Assembly (NCBI RefSeq): GCF_036010665.1
Contig: NZ_CP108581.1
Location: forward strand, 6,505,501 to 6,569,500
Source: Microbispora sp. NBC_01189
GTDB taxonomy: Bacteria; Actinomycetota; Actinomycetes; Streptosporangiales; Streptosporangiaceae
DNA: 64,000 bases
Direction: 5' to 3'
The notes under the pieces are model-generated. The model saw only the letters and a program-made list of their open reading frames with translations. It did not search any database and had not been told where the DNA came from. The translations under genes were made by a program, and so were the position numbers. Below, piece after piece: positions 1 to 8,882 of the stretch; positions within the stretch are counted from its first letter, which is position 1, and each line of letters opens with the position of its first letter.

Positions 1-102
1 CACGGCAGGAACGCCCTCACCGCGGCCCTGCTCGGCTCGGTGAGCCGGGCCATGCTCGAACACGCCCGCTGCCCGGTGGCCGTCGTACGGCACAATCCCT
101 GA
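1..102 (+). CDS. universal stress protein, C-terminal end (partial)
   Basis: The window opens inside a reading frame that gives 33 residues and then TGA. The fragment contains LLGSVSRAMLEHARCPVAVV, the final part of a UspA domain: the glycine/serine nucleotide-binding segment followed by the last beta strand. It closely resembles the C-termini of the two complete universal stress proteins at 6434 and 52565. The start lies outside the window, so the number of Usp domains is unknown. The next gene is on the opposite strand and converges on it. Confidence 0.85.
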   Translation, partial: HGRNALTAALLGSVSRAMLEHARCPVAVVRHNP

Positions 103-129
103 CCGCGCCCGTGTCTCAGGTTGCCGGTG

Positions 130-681
130 TCAGCGGCGGGACGGCCGTATCCCGGGAGCCGCCCGCTCCAGCAGGTCGGCCACGTGCTCGGGCCCCTGGC
201 CCTCGGGGCCGCGCAGGTCGATCTCCCCGTTCCGCACGCTCACCTCCCAGGTCTCGGAGGGATAGCGCTCGCGGAGCGCGGCGAGGACCGCGTCGCGCAG
301 CTCGGCGTCCGACCTGGCCAGCAGCGCCATGAGGTCCCGGCGGCTGACCATCCCGACGACCCGCTCGTCCCGCAGCACCGGAACGCTCTTGATCCTCCTG
401 GCGATCATCAGGTCGGTCAGCACCGCCGTCTCGGTGTTCTCCTCGACCGTGCTGACCTGCCGTGACATGACGTCCGCTACCGTGGCCGGCGCGGACATGC
501 CGGGTGTGAACGCGCCGCACAGCAGGTCGATCTCGCTGACCATCCCGACCAGTTCGCCGTGGTCCCCCAGCACGGGAGCGGCCGTGATGTCGTGGTCGTA
601 CAGCACCCGGATCGCCCGTCGGACCGTGTCACCCCGGCCCAGCGTGATCGCCGGGCTGCTCATGACCTCACCGGCGAGCAT
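130..681 (-). CDS. CBS-domain protein with BON-like C-terminal tail
   Basis: This 183-residue protein has two CBS motifs in tandem (about residues 5-60 and 68-125), the usual pair that binds adenine nucleotides, then a region of about 55 residues resembling a short BON domain. No catalytic or membrane part is visible, so it is probably a cytoplasmic energy or redox sensor. The ATG at 681 is chosen because GGGGAGG lies 5 nt upstream; a GTG at 687 would sit on top of that ribosome site. It diverges from a second CBS gene at 868 across about 190 bp and lies beside a universal stress gene, a combination typical of actinobacterial stress regulons. Confidence 0.85.
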   Translation of the reverse strand: MLAGEVMSSPAITLGRGDTVRRAIRVLYDHDITAAPVLGDHGELVGMVSEIDLLCGAFTPGMSAPATVADVMSRQVSTVEENTETAVLTDLMIARRIKSVPVLRDERVVGMVSRRDLMALLARSDAELRDAVLAALRERYPSETWEVSVRNGEIDLRGPEGQGPEHVADLLERAAPGIRPSRR

Positions 682-867
682 GGCCACCTCCCCACTTGTG
701 CGCCCTCACTGTTTCCATCCCCGCTGCCTCCAATCCTCTCCCGGGGCGGCGCCGAGGCGTCCGGGCCGCAGGTCCCCGCAGGTCGGGACGTTCGGCACCT
801 GCGCCGGGCCGCGTCCCGGTGGTCCAATGGAGATGCCGGGTGCGCCGCCCGCGGGAGGTGGACGAGG

Positions 868-1353
868 ATGACCGTGGAAGCTATGACCGCCGCCGACGTG
901 ATGAGCCGCGTGCTGGTGACCGTGAAGCCGGACGAGTCGCCGCTCATGGCCTGGGAGCTCATGCGCCGCGGGTCGATGCACCATCTGCCCGTCGTCGACT
1001 CCGGGTTCCACATCATCGGCGTGCTCACCCGGGAGGACATCGCCGCTCACTGGTCCGGCGGCCCGGCCGAGCAGTCGAGCGCCCAGGTGCGGCAACTGCT
1101 CGGAGGGCGCAGGTGCCCGCACGTGCCGCCGGACGAGTCCCTGCCCGGGGTGGCGGCCGCCATGCTGGAGTCGGAGGTGGACGTGGTGCCCGTCATCGGG
1201 GCCTCCGGCATGCTGAAGGGCATCGTCACCGTGACCGACCTGCTGGCGGCGGTGGCGGGCAGACGGACGGTCGTGGCACAGGACGCGGACTCCTCGGCGG
1301 GCCTGTTCCGGCTGGAGCCGGTGCTCCCGCCCAAGCCGTCGCGGGCGGACTGA
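868..1353 (+). CDS. CBS-domain protein (CBS pair only)
   Basis: The product has 161 residues and consists almost entirely of two CBS motifs (about residues 7-65 and 78-132) plus a proline-rich tail. The first repeat contains HHLPVVD and the second DVVPVIG, the hydrophobic cores expected of a Bateman module. No enzyme domain is attached, so a role as a nucleotide-responsive regulatory subunit is inferred. The ATG at 868 follows a GGGAGGTGGACGAGG stretch. It is divergent from the CBS gene ending at 681, so both may be controlled from the shared 186-bp gap. Confidence 0.85.
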   Translation: MTVEAMTAADVMSRVLVTVKPDESPLMAWELMRRGSMHHLPVVDSGFHIIGVLTREDIAAHWSGGPAEQSSAQVRQLLGGRRCPHVPPDESLPGVAAAMLESEVDVVPVIGASGMLKGIVTVTDLLAAVAGRRTVVAQDADSSAGLFRLEPVLPPKPSRAD

Positions 1354-1428
1354 GATCTTTCACGCCGAGATCCTGCACGCCCGGATCCTGCACAATGGGG
1401 CCATGCGCAACTCGGTGGTGATCTTCTC

Positions 1429-2058
1429 GTGAGTGCCCGAATCGACCATGCCGTCACCTCGGGCACATTCAGCCTGGACGGCCAGACGTTCGACGTCGAC
1501 AACAACGTGTGGGTGCTTGGCGACGAGGCCGAATGCGTCGTGTTCGACGCGCCCCACGACGTCAAGGCGATCACCGATCTGATCGCCGGTCGGCGGGTTC
1601 TGGCCATCCTGGCCACCCACGCCCACGACGACCATGTCCGGGTCGCTCCGGACCTGGCCGACGCCACCGGGGCGCCCGTCCTGCTGCACCCGGCCGACCT
1701 GCCGCTCTGGCGGCTCACCCACCCTGACCGGGAGCCCGGCGCCACCCTGGCCGACGGGCAGACCATCGAGGTCGCCGGGACCCGGCTCGAAGTGTTGCAC
1801 ACGCCGGGCCACGCCCCCGGCGCCTGCTGTTTCTATTCGCCGGACCTGGGTGTCCTCTTCACCGGCGACACCCTCTTCCAGGGCGGCCCCGGAGCAACGG
1901 GGCGCTCCTTCTCCGACTTCGGGGTCATCATCGGCTCGATCCGCGACCGCCTGCTGACTCTGCCGCCCGAGACCGTCGTGCACACCGGTCACGGCGACAG
2001 CACGACCATCGGCGCCGAGCAGCCCCATCTTGACGACTGGATCCGCCGAGGCCACTGA
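1429..2058 (+). CDS. metallo-beta-lactamase-fold hydrolase (glyoxalase II-like)
   Basis: This 209-residue protein carries the metal-binding signature THAHDDH at residues 63-69, followed by the third histidine in HTPGHAPG and the bridging aspartate in FTGDTLF. This is the metal-site order of the glyoxalase II / MBL hydrolase group. Substrate cannot be assigned; thioester hydrolysis is the commonest activity in this group. There is no signal peptide, so it is cytosolic. The GTG at 1429 overlaps the TGA of a possible nine-codon upstream ORF (1403-1432). It converges on the HNH gene with under 50 bp between stops. Confidence 0.85.
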   Translation: MSARIDHAVTSGTFSLDGQTFDVDNNVWVLGDEAECVVFDAPHDVKAITDLIAGRRVLAILATHAHDDHVRVAPDLADATGAPVLLHPADLPLWRLTHPDREPGATLADGQTIEVAGTRLEVLHTPGHAPGACCFYSPDLGVLFTGDTLFQGGPGATGRSFSDFGVIIGSIRDRLLTLPPETVVHTGHGDSTTIGAEQPHLDDWIRRGH

Positions 2059-2105
2059 TCGCGATCGCCCGTGCCGCCCGTGCCGATCTGAGCCTTTCTC
2101 GTGTC

Positions 2106-4526
2106 TCATTCGCGTTTCCGGGTGGTGCGGGGGTTGCGGTAGGTGAAGGCCCAGCGGTCGTCTCCGATCGTGCGGCGGGTGTAGCGGGTGGGGTGGCGGT
2201 AGCGGTCGCGGTTGTGGAACTGGCACGCCGGCCCGAGTAGCTTGAGGTCGGTCAGCCCGCCGCTGCACCAGTTGTCGCAATGATCGATCTGGCACAGGGT
2301 GGCGGGCAGGGGGCAGCCGTCGACCCAGCAGGTGGCGTACCGGGCGAAGACCGCCCGGCGCTGGGCCGGGGTGGCCAACCTGACCTTGCGGCCCATGTCC
2401 AGGACCTGCCCGGCGGCGTTCATCACGATCCTCACCAGGGTGCTGGTGCGGGCCAGCCGGTGCACGCTGACAACGGGCAGCAGGTGCCCGGTCGCCAGGA
2501 TCAGCCCCGGCAACCCCCGCAACCACACCCCCGGCGGCACATTGCCGCCCGCTCCCGGCGGACTGCTCCCCGGCGGCGCATCGGCTCCCACCCCCGCCCA
2601 GGCGTCGTTCTCCGGCCGGGCCTCACCTCTCGGCCAGGCGGTCCCACCTGGGCAGGCGCTCCCTTCCGCATCCGGCGGGGCGTCGGGCTCGGGTGGGGGA
2701 TCAGGGGCATGCGTCTGCTGAGTGCGTGCCTGCTGCGGCCACGCTCCGTTTCTGCGGTGTCCTCGTTCGATGCCCTCTTCCCGAGTGCTGGGGTCGTCGG
2801 CGTGGTCGTCGGCGTGGCCCTGCTGGACGCCATCGCCGTCGCGCAGATCGCCGCGCTCGTGGCCGCGCTCGTGGCTGTCGATTGGGTCGAAGTGCGGCCA
2901 GGCGGCACGGGAGGCGGCACTGGGCGCGGCAGGGGAGGTGTCGTCTCCAGCGGAGGGCGCGACGGTCGGGCAGCCGTCCTCGCCGGCTGAGCGATCATCG
3001 CCCGCCGGGGGCACAGTGGCTGTGCGTTCGGGGCTGGTGGATGTGCGTTCGGGGCTGACGGCCGATGGCCGTGTGCCCGGCTCCGCACCCTCCGACTCCT
3101 CGTCGGCGGGCTCTGGCTCTCCGTCGGCGGGCTCCTCAATGGTGGGCTCGCCATCGTCGATAATGGGCTCACCCTCGTCGCAGGCAGTGCCACTCGAAGG
3201 GTCGTCGGGGAGAGACTCGGCGTTGACCAGCACCAGAAGCTCAGTCACGATCTTGTTCTCCAAGAACGCGATCAACGCGTCCGCGTTCCGCACACTCAAC
3301 GGCCGGTCATCACCATCAGCCTTCGGCTTGGCGTAGACGTCCAGCATGTGCTGCAACCTCGCCGCCACCTCCACCGGCAGATAGAACTCCCCCTCCAACC
3401 CGCCGCCCCTCCGCCGGCGTACGCGGAAGAACCGGCGATCGAAGTCGGCCTGCTCGTCCTTCTCATGCCCGTCGGGGTCCAGCACCGCGCGTAGGTACCG
3501 CCCGGCCTTGGCCACCTCCGCCGCACCCGCCGACTTCGCCAACTCCAGCAAAATCCGCTCAGCGGTGGTGGCCTGGTCATCGGTCAGCCCAGAGGTGGCT
3601 GTGCAGATCGCCTCCACGACCCCCTCCGCCAGACCACCCTCCGCGAAGAGGCGGCGCACCTCCGGCAGCCGATCCAACTCCACGCTCATCGTCACCAACC
3701 GGCCCGCCCCCGCAGGCGTCATCCCCCCAGCAGACCGCAACCACAACTTCGTGGACGCATGCCCATGACCCTTCGCCTCCCCGGCCCGGTGGACACGGCC
3801 GACCCGGGCCGCCAACGCCGACGTGATCCGATCCCGGGCCGCAAGCAACTCCTCCGCCTCGGCCAGACACACACCCGCGTCCTCAGGCACCGGCACCAAC
3901 GCCACCACCCGCGCCGCCTCGACAAGAGTCGCCACCGCCACCCACGAGGATGACCCAGCACCAGAGGCGCCCTGTTCAGGCTGCGCGTCGCCGTGGCCGG
4001 CATCCCGACCATGGCTGGCGTCACCCGGTCCTGCATCGGGGCTCTGGCCCGCATCGCTCCGGCCAGCGCTGGATACGCCGACAGACGCATCTTCGGGAAC
4101 ATCGCCCAAGGCACCGCCAGGTGCACAGCTGGGTGTACCGCCCGGAGCATGCCCGCGGTCTGCCGAGGGGTTGGGCTTTTCGGCGGCGCACATCTCGATG
4201 GTGCTGCCCGCTTCTGCGCGGGATCGATCCGTTTCGGGGATGCGACGCACGGTGCTGCTGGCTCGCTCACTTGCCGGGCTGTGCGAGTTGTCCATTCTGC
4301 CGATGTGCGAGCTGTCTTCAGAGAAGACGGAATCTGCGAATCTGCGCGGAGAAGAGTAGCGCTGAGCACCGGATATGCCGGAAACGGCGATAGAGGGGAA
4401 ATCGGTCGTATTGTCGGCTGAACGTTCGGGTGCCCAGAGCGGCGATCTGCTGATGAGCTGGTCCCGCCAGTTGTCGGGGAGGTTCGAACGCTGGAGGCGA
4501 TCGGAATCGCTTACGGGGAATTCCAC
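2106..4526 (-). CDS. DUF222 / 13E12-family protein with C-terminal HNH endonuclease domain
   Basis: This is a long (806-residue) member of the actinobacterial 13E12-repeat family. After a disordered Ser/Asp/Gly-rich N-terminus comes a helical DUF222 region. Then there is an acidic, proline-rich low-complexity stretch of over 200 residues, and finally an HNH nuclease domain with paired cysteines, CQIDHCDNW and ACQFHNRDRY near the end. The family is multicopy in actinobacteria and its role is poorly defined; nuclease activity is inferred from the HNH residues. GTG 4526 is chosen because AGGAGG lies 6 nt upstream; a longer frame exists to a TTG at 4589. The acidic insertion makes the protein longer than typical members. 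Confidence 0.88.
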   Translation of the reverse strand: MEFPVSDSDRLQRSNLPDNWRDQLISRSPLWAPERSADNTTDFPSIAVSGISGAQRYSSPRRFADSVFSEDSSHIGRMDNSHSPASERASSTVRRIPETDRSRAEAGSTIEMCAAEKPNPSADRGHAPGGTPSCAPGGALGDVPEDASVGVSSAGRSDAGQSPDAGPGDASHGRDAGHGDAQPEQGASGAGSSSWVAVATLVEAARVVALVPVPEDAGVCLAEAEELLAARDRITSALAARVGRVHRAGEAKGHGHASTKLWLRSAGGMTPAGAGRLVTMSVELDRLPEVRRLFAEGGLAEGVVEAICTATSGLTDDQATTAERILLELAKSAGAAEVAKAGRYLRAVLDPDGHEKDEQADFDRRFFRVRRRRGGGLEGEFYLPVEVAARLQHMLDVYAKPKADGDDRPLSVRNADALIAFLENKIVTELLVLVNAESLPDDPSSGTACDEGEPIIDDGEPTIEEPADGEPEPADEESEGAEPGTRPSAVSPERTSTSPERTATVPPAGDDRSAGEDGCPTVAPSAGDDTSPAAPSAASRAAWPHFDPIDSHERGHERGDLRDGDGVQQGHADDHADDPSTREEGIERGHRRNGAWPQQARTQQTHAPDPPPEPDAPPDAEGSACPGGTAWPRGEARPENDAWAGVGADAPPGSSPPGAGGNVPPGVWLRGLPGLILATGHLLPVVSVHRLARTSTLVRIVMNAAGQVLDMGRKVRLATPAQRRAVFARYATCWVDGCPLPATLCQIDHCDNWCSGGLTDLKLLGPACQFHNRDRYRHPTRYTRRTIGDDRWAFTYRNPRTTRKRE

Positions 4527-4962
4527 GCTCCACCTCCTCATGTGCATTCGAATGCCTGTCTGAATTCTCTCACTCTCAGCGTGTGACAAGCAAATGGCTG
4601 CCGACTTTAATTGGAGCTACAGGTTGAGAGGGGGATTTCGCCGACTTGTGCCCTAAGGCGAGGACCACTAGGCAAAGGCGTCAGAGCATGAAGAAACCGC
4701 TTATGTGGCGAGCATGTAGGCAGCGAGTCGAGGGGGCGCGTGTAACGAGCCACAGGCGCTGAGACGGTCATGGTGCGGGGAGGGTCATGGTGCGGGGAGG
4801 GTCATGGTGCGGGGAGGGGCGCGGTGGGGGCGTCCGAGAGCGGTAAGGGCTGCGGCGGGACTGCGGCGGGACTGCGACGAGACCGTGACGAACCCGTGAC
4901 GAGACCGTGACGAGCAGTCGCGCAAGTGTTTCAAGGGATCACCGAGTTGCCGCCGGGAGTTC
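4527..4962. other. intergenic region with two tandem-repeat arrays
   Basis: This gap of about 430 bp has no convincing gene. It contains the presumed promoter of the HNH gene, AT-richer than its surroundings near 4600-4660. It also holds a perfect three-copy array of a 17-bp unit (4766-4816, unit ggtcatggtgcggggag) and then imperfect 9-11 bp repeats built on actgcggcggg and gaccgtgacga (about 4856-4914). A 17-bp unit would shift a reading frame, which agrees with this stretch being non-coding. Confidence 0.7.
4766..4816. repeat. 17-bp tandem repeat, three copies
   Basis: Three identical head-to-tail copies of ggtcatggtgcggggag begin at 4766, 4783 and 4800. The array lies downstream of the lipoprotein gene that ends at 4963 on the minus strand and well upstream of the HNH start at 4526. 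Identity of the copies points to recent duplication by slippage. Confidence 0.95.
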
Positions 4963-6102
4963 CTATCGCGCTGTAGCGCGCACGCCGGTCACGGCGAACC
5001 GTTCGACGTCGGCGATGTGGCCGCCGGTGCTCGCGACGATGGTGATCGTCTGCCCCGGGGCGGCACGGAAGTCAAGGGTGGCGGACCAAGGGCTGTTCTC
5101 CCCTCCCGCGGAGACACAGCAGCGCTCGCCCAGTGGGCTCGTTCTACCGGCCCCGCGCGCCTGCACCCGGATGCTCTCGTCCACACCGGTGATCTTGCCA
5201 CCTGCCTTTACGGGCGAGGAGACCGAGCTGCCGTACCGGGGAGTGGTGAGGGAGAAGGTGGTGTCGTCGGTGCCCACCACCTCCCAAGGGGCGTCCGTGC
5301 CTGTGCCGAACTTCACGAGGTGGACGACGGCGGCGATGCCGGGACGACCGCCGCCCTCGCCGCGGATGCCGACGGAGACGCGGGCGTGCACGCCGTCGAC
5401 CTTGCTGTCGACCAGTTGGTCGATGCCCTTGAAGCCGAGGTAGCCCTGGGTGAAGGCCAGCGCGGTCTGTCCGGCGTCAAGATGCCAGGGCTGGTGCCCG
5501 CCCGCCCGGTAGCTCTGCTGCCAGTCGCGCACCTGCTTCTCGTCGGTGAACGGCCACAGCGGCTGGTAACGCCCTGCCACCAGGGGCCCGCTGGAAGAGG
5601 TGGCGAGGGCTGGGGAGGGAGCCGGCGTTCCAGGGCCGGTCGCCGGGGGCACCGCGAACGACGAGCCGGACGACGGGCCCGAGGACGCAGCGGCGAACGT
5701 GGCGGCCGGGGACGACCCGGAGCCCGTACCGCACGCCGCCGCAAGGAACCCAAGCGCGGCCAGCGCTGTGGCCAGCGCTGTGGGCAGCGCCGCGGCCGGT
5801 ACGGCGGGCGCCCGGCGGAGGCTTCGACTGGGCGCAGGGGGCCCGTCGGACGGAGGTGCGCCAGCCCCGAGCGGCCGGCGCAGAGCCCGGCGGAGGATGC
5901 GGCCGGGGCAGAACGGCTCGCCAGACGTGGCCCTGCCTGCGGCGGGTAGACGGTGGAGGACCTGACCGGGGGGCAGCACCGGGCCGGACTCGGGCGGGCC
6001 TGACGGGGGCGAGTCTGACGGGGGCGAGCCGGATAGGGACGTGCCCGGGCGCGCTCCGCTCCGCGACCGGTGAGTTGCGTTGGTCCTGTCACCACACGGC
6101 AT
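4963..6102 (-). CDS. putative secreted lipoprotein of unknown function
   Basis: The clear part is the C-terminal 270 residues: a hydrophobic segment (ALATALAALGFLAAAC) ending in a lipobox-like AAAC, a Ser/Pro/Gly-rich spacer, then a compact domain of about 200 residues rich in beta-strand pattern with two adjacent cysteines (GERCCV). I do not recognise the family. No ATG, GTG or TTG lies just upstream of the signal-like segment. The ATG used here (6102) therefore gives a proline-rich N-terminal extension of about 110 residues, unusual for a lipoprotein. A non-canonical start or frameshift is possible. It diverges from the universal stress gene at 6434. Confidence 0.55.
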   Translation of the reverse strand: MPCGDRTNATHRSRSGARPGTSLSGSPPSDSPPSGPPESGPVLPPGQVLHRLPAAGRATSGEPFCPGRILRRALRRPLGAGAPPSDGPPAPSRSLRRAPAVPAAALPTALATALAALGFLAAACGTGSGSSPAATFAAASSGPSSGSSFAVPPATGPGTPAPSPALATSSSGPLVAGRYQPLWPFTDEKQVRDWQQSYRAGGHQPWHLDAGQTALAFTQGYLGFKGIDQLVDSKVDGVHARVSVGIRGEGGGRPGIAAVVHLVKFGTGTDAPWEVVGTDDTTFSLTTPRYGSSVSSPVKAGGKITGVDESIRVQARGAGRTSPLGERCCVSAGGENSPWSATLDFRAAPGQTITIVASTGGHIADVERFAVTGVRATAR

Positions 6103-6433
6103 TCCGCCAGGCACGATGCTCGCTCCCGCCAGAGACGTTTCCTGACAGAGAGCATGCCCGCCGAAAGGCTCTCGATCCATGGAGTTCGCGATGTCGGGCG
6201 GCCCTACCGCCAAGGAGGCGCGGCAGGCGGCGGAAGTCCCGGGGTGATGGGACTTTCGACCGCTGCGGGACGGGCAGCGGACACGGTGCGATGGTCGCCG
6301 GGAGTGGTGTCCCCGCGCCGCGAGCCGCACGCCAACCCCGAGCACAGAACACCGCGAGCACAGAACACCGCGAGCACAGAACGTCGCGAGCACAGAACGT
6401 CGCGAGCCGCTGAGCACAGGGAGGAAACGGACC
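6103..6433. other. divergent intergenic region with 16-bp tandem array
   Basis: This gap of about 330 bp between the lipoprotein gene and the universal stress gene has no convincing ORF. Its notable content is four head-to-tail copies of a 16-bp unit (6341-6404): two copies read agcacagaacaccgcg and two read agcacagaacgtcgcg. The array ends 29 bp before the start codon of the stress gene, in its likely 5-prime leader or promoter. Confidence 0.7.
6341..6404. repeat. 16-bp tandem repeat, four copies
   Basis: Units start at 6341, 6357, 6373 and 6389. Copies 1-2 and copies 3-4 differ by a single cac/gtc block, suggesting two rounds of duplication. Its position immediately before the universal stress gene could influence that gene's leader. 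Confidence 0.95.
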
Positions 6434-7303
6434 ATGACCGGACTGGTCGTCGCCGCCGTCGACGGATCGAAGCCCGCGACGGCGGCGCTGGAGTGGGCGG
6501 CGGACGACGCGCGGCGCAGGGGGGCCGCCCTGCGGATCGTCCATGTCCGCGAGCCGTGGGCGCACCAGTACCCGTTCCACGCCGTGGAGGGGTTCGCCGA
6601 CTCGTACGGCGAGTTCTGCGAGGGGGTGCTCGCCGCGGCCGCCGAGCGTGCGCGCCAGGTCGCCCCGGACCTGGAAGTGACGACGGAACTCGCCGAGGGG
6701 GCGGTCGTGGAGACGTTGCGCGCCGCGTCGGCCGGGGCCGACGCGCTCGTGGTCGGCAGCCGGGGGGCGGGCGGCTTCTCCGGCCTGGTCCTCGGGTCGG
6801 TCGGCCTCGGCCTCACCGGGCACGCCCCGGTCCCCGTCGTGGTCGTACGCAGACCGCACCGCGACGAGTATCACGAGGTCGTCGTCGGTTTCGACGGATC
6901 GCCTCACTCGGAGGCCGCGCTGGAGTTCGCCTTCGAGGAGGCCCGGGCGCGCCGGGCCCGGGTGCACGCCGTGTACGCGTGGGAGGCGCCGATCTTCTCC
7001 CCCTTCGCCTCCGGCTACACCGCGACGATGCACGAGGTCTTCGACGAGGAGTCGCGCTCGGCCCGGCTGCGGCTGGCGCCGTGGCGCGAGAAGCACCCGG
7101 ACGTCCCACTCGTCGAGTCGGCGGTCTTCGGGCACCCGGTCCCCGCGCTCGCCGAGGCGTCGCTCGTCGCCGACCTCGTCGTCGTCGGGTCGAGGGGGCT
7201 GGGCGGCGTGCGCGGCGCGCTGCTCGGCTCGGTCAGCCACGCCGTGCTGCACCGCGCGCACTGCCCGGTCGCGATCGTACGGCTCCCGGAAGGAAAGCGT
7301 TGA
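6434..7303 (+). CDS. universal stress protein, two Usp domains
   Basis: This 289-residue tandem UspA protein has domain 1 at about residues 1-140 and domain 2 at about 150-285. Each has the ATP-binding signature, VVGSRGAGGFSG with a following LGSVG and VVGSRGLGGVRG with LLGSVSH, so both domains look able to bind nucleotide. It is a cytosolic stress-response protein, often induced by hypoxia or stationary phase in actinobacteria. The ATG follows GGGAGG by about 9 nt. A YceI-family gene follows closely, possibly co-transcribed. It is a paralogue of the genes at 1 and 52565. Confidence 0.93.
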   Translation: MTGLVVAAVDGSKPATAALEWAADDARRRGAALRIVHVREPWAHQYPFHAVEGFADSYGEFCEGVLAAAAERARQVAPDLEVTTELAEGAVVETLRAASAGADALVVGSRGAGGFSGLVLGSVGLGLTGHAPVPVVVVRRPHRDEYHEVVVGFDGSPHSEAALEFAFEEARARRARVHAVYAWEAPIFSPFASGYTATMHEVFDEESRSARLRLAPWREKHPDVPLVESAVFGHPVPALAEASLVADLVVVGSRGLGGVRGALLGSVSHAVLHRAHCPVAIVRLPEGKR

Positions 7304-7408
7304 GCCCATTTGATCTACATCGTAAAGGCGGCGGCCTGGTGCCAGATCACGCCGAGTCCCGCCAACTGCGGCGACATCGCCGGGCGAGAGCGTGGGAATG
7401 CCGATGAC

Positions 7409-7960
7409 ATGGACGTCGAGGCGGGCACGTACGCGCTGGGGCCCAGGTCGGGGCGGCTGCTGGTCCTCACCGGCCGCGCCGGTCTCGGTGCGAAGGCCGG
7501 GCATGACCTGACGATCGAGGTCACCAGATGGCGGGGCGAGGCGGTGGTGACGCCGGGCGACCCGGCGGCCTCCCGGGTCTCGCTGGAGGCCGAGACGGCC
7601 TCGATGCGGGTCAGGGAGGGCACGGGCGGGGTCAAGCCGCTCACCGACTCCGACCGGGTCGAGATCGAGAAGAACATGCGGGAGAAGGTCCTCATGCCGG
7701 ACCGGCATCCCACGATCACGTTCCGGTCGACGCGGGTCGAGGGCGACCCCGAAGCGTTCCGCGTCGAGGGCGACCTGACCATCGCGGGCGTCACCCGGCC
7801 GGTCGCGGTCGACGGAGCCTTCGCCGGCGGGCGGGCACGCGGCCGGGCCACCGTCGTGCAGTCGGAGTGGGGCATCCGCCCCTACTCCGCGTTCTTCGGC
7901 GCGCTCAGGCTGCGCGACGAGGTCGAAGTGATCTTCGACGTACGGCTCGTGCCGGGCTGA
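7409..7960 (+). CDS. YceI-family lipid-binding-like protein
   Basis: This 183-residue protein has the YceI beta-barrel pattern: AGTYALGPRSGRLLVLTGRAG at the N-terminus, HPTITFRSTRVEG in the middle and EVIFDVRLV at the end. YceI proteins bind isoprenoid-like amphiphiles in a lipocalin-type barrel; the ligand here is unknown. No signal peptide precedes the barrel if ATG 7409 is the start. The frame continues upstream to a TTG at 7310, but that extension has no family resemblance. It lies about 100 bp after the universal stress gene and just before the Sir2 gene. Confidence 0.82.
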   Translation: MDVEAGTYALGPRSGRLLVLTGRAGLGAKAGHDLTIEVTRWRGEAVVTPGDPAASRVSLEAETASMRVREGTGGVKPLTDSDRVEIEKNMREKVLMPDRHPTITFRSTRVEGDPEAFRVEGDLTIAGVTRPVAVDGAFAGGRARGRATVVQSEWGIRPYSAFFGALRLRDEVEVIFDVRLVPG

Positions 7961-7985
7961 GGCGCCGATCGGGCACCATGGAGGG

Positions 7986-8867
7986 GTGAACCGGCTTCAA
8001 ACGGCGCAAGCCATCAAGCAGACCGCCGAGCAGACCGGCGAGCAGACCGCCGAGCGGTGGAGCATGCTGGCCGATCTCGTGGCGGACGGCGACGTTGTGG
8101 TGCTCAGCGGGGCCGGCCTGTCCACCGAGTCCGGCATCCCGGACTACCGCGGCGAGACCGGACGCAGGCGCAGAGCCGACCCGATGACCTATCACACCTT
8201 CGTGAGCAGCGCCTCCGCCCGTCGGCGCTACTGGGCCCGCAGCCACCTCGGCTGGCGGCACATCGTCGACGCCGCCCCCAACGCCGGTCACCGCGCGGTC
8301 GCCGAACTGCAGCGCCGCGGGCTCGTCGCCGGGGTCATCACCCAGAACGTGGACGGCCTGCACGAGGAGGCCGGCGCGCACGGGGTGATCGAACTGCACG
8401 GCAGCCTGCACCGGGTCCGCTGCCTGGGCTGCGGCCACCGCGGCACCCGCCACGAACTGGACCGGCGGCTGCGGGCGGAGAACCCCGGCTGGCACTCCCG
8501 CACCGCTCTGATCAACCCCGACGGCGACGCCATGCTGACCACCGCCGAGATCGAGACGTTCCGTACGGTCGACTGCGAGGGCTGCGGCGGCGTGCTCAAA
8601 CCCGACGTGGTGTTCTTCGGCGAGAACGTCCCGCCGTCGCGGGTGCAGGAGTGTTACGCGCTGACCGAGCGGGCCGGCCTGCTGCTGGTCCTGGGGTCAT
8701 CGCTGACCGTGATGTCCGGTTATCGGTTCGTACGGCATGCCGCCGCCCGCTCGATCCCCGTCGCGATCATCAACCAGGGGCCGACCCGGGGCGACGGCGA
8801 GGCGCTGATGACCTTCGACGTCCCGCTCGGTCCGGCCCTGACCACCCTCCTGGGAGACCTGGCCTAG
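7986..8867 (+). CDS. NAD-dependent protein deacylase, Sir2 family
   Basis: This 293-residue sirtuin has [15 protein letters not shown] (42-56) for NAD binding, TQNVDGLH (119-126) and catalytic histidine in LHGS (about 138). Zinc-ligand cysteine pairs are C146/C149 and C197/C200. It removes acyl groups from protein lysines using NAD. The N-terminus is extended by 12-bp tandem repeats (8016-8051) encoding EQTAEQT-type sequence. GTG 7986 has GGAGG only 1-2 nt away, so an internal start such as ATG 8064 is possible. The stop codon lies inside a 12-bp duplication, giving a second in-frame TAG 12 nt later. Confidence 0.92.
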   Translation: MNRLQTAQAIKQTAEQTGEQTAERWSMLADLVADGDVVVLSGAGLSTESGIPDYRGETGRRRRADPMTYHTFVSSASARRRYWARSHLGWRHIVDAAPNAGHRAVAELQRRGLVAGVITQNVDGLHEEAGAHGVIELHGSLHRVRCLGCGHRGTRHELDRRLRAENPGWHSRTALINPDGDAMLTTAEIETFRTVDCEGCGGVLKPDVVFFGENVPPSRVQECYALTERAGLLLVLGSSLTVMSGYRFVRHAAARSIPVAIINQGPTRGDGEALMTFDVPLGPALTTLLGDLA

Positions 8868-8882
8868 AAGCTGGCCTAGAAG
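8859..8882. repeat. 12-bp tandem duplication containing the Sir2 stop codon
   Basis: Two perfect copies of ctggcctagaag (8859-8870 and 8871-8882). The first holds the Sir2 TAG at 8865-8867; the second supplies an in-frame TAG at 8877-8879. The minus-strand small ORF ends with TAG (8876-8878) inside the second copy. Confidence 0.95.

Noticed and set aside
2106..4526. Mobile-element nuclease (intron or homing endonuclease) from the HNH domain
   Set aside because: The DUF222 region and overall layout match the multicopy 13E12 family; no intron, intein or terminal repeats flank the gene.
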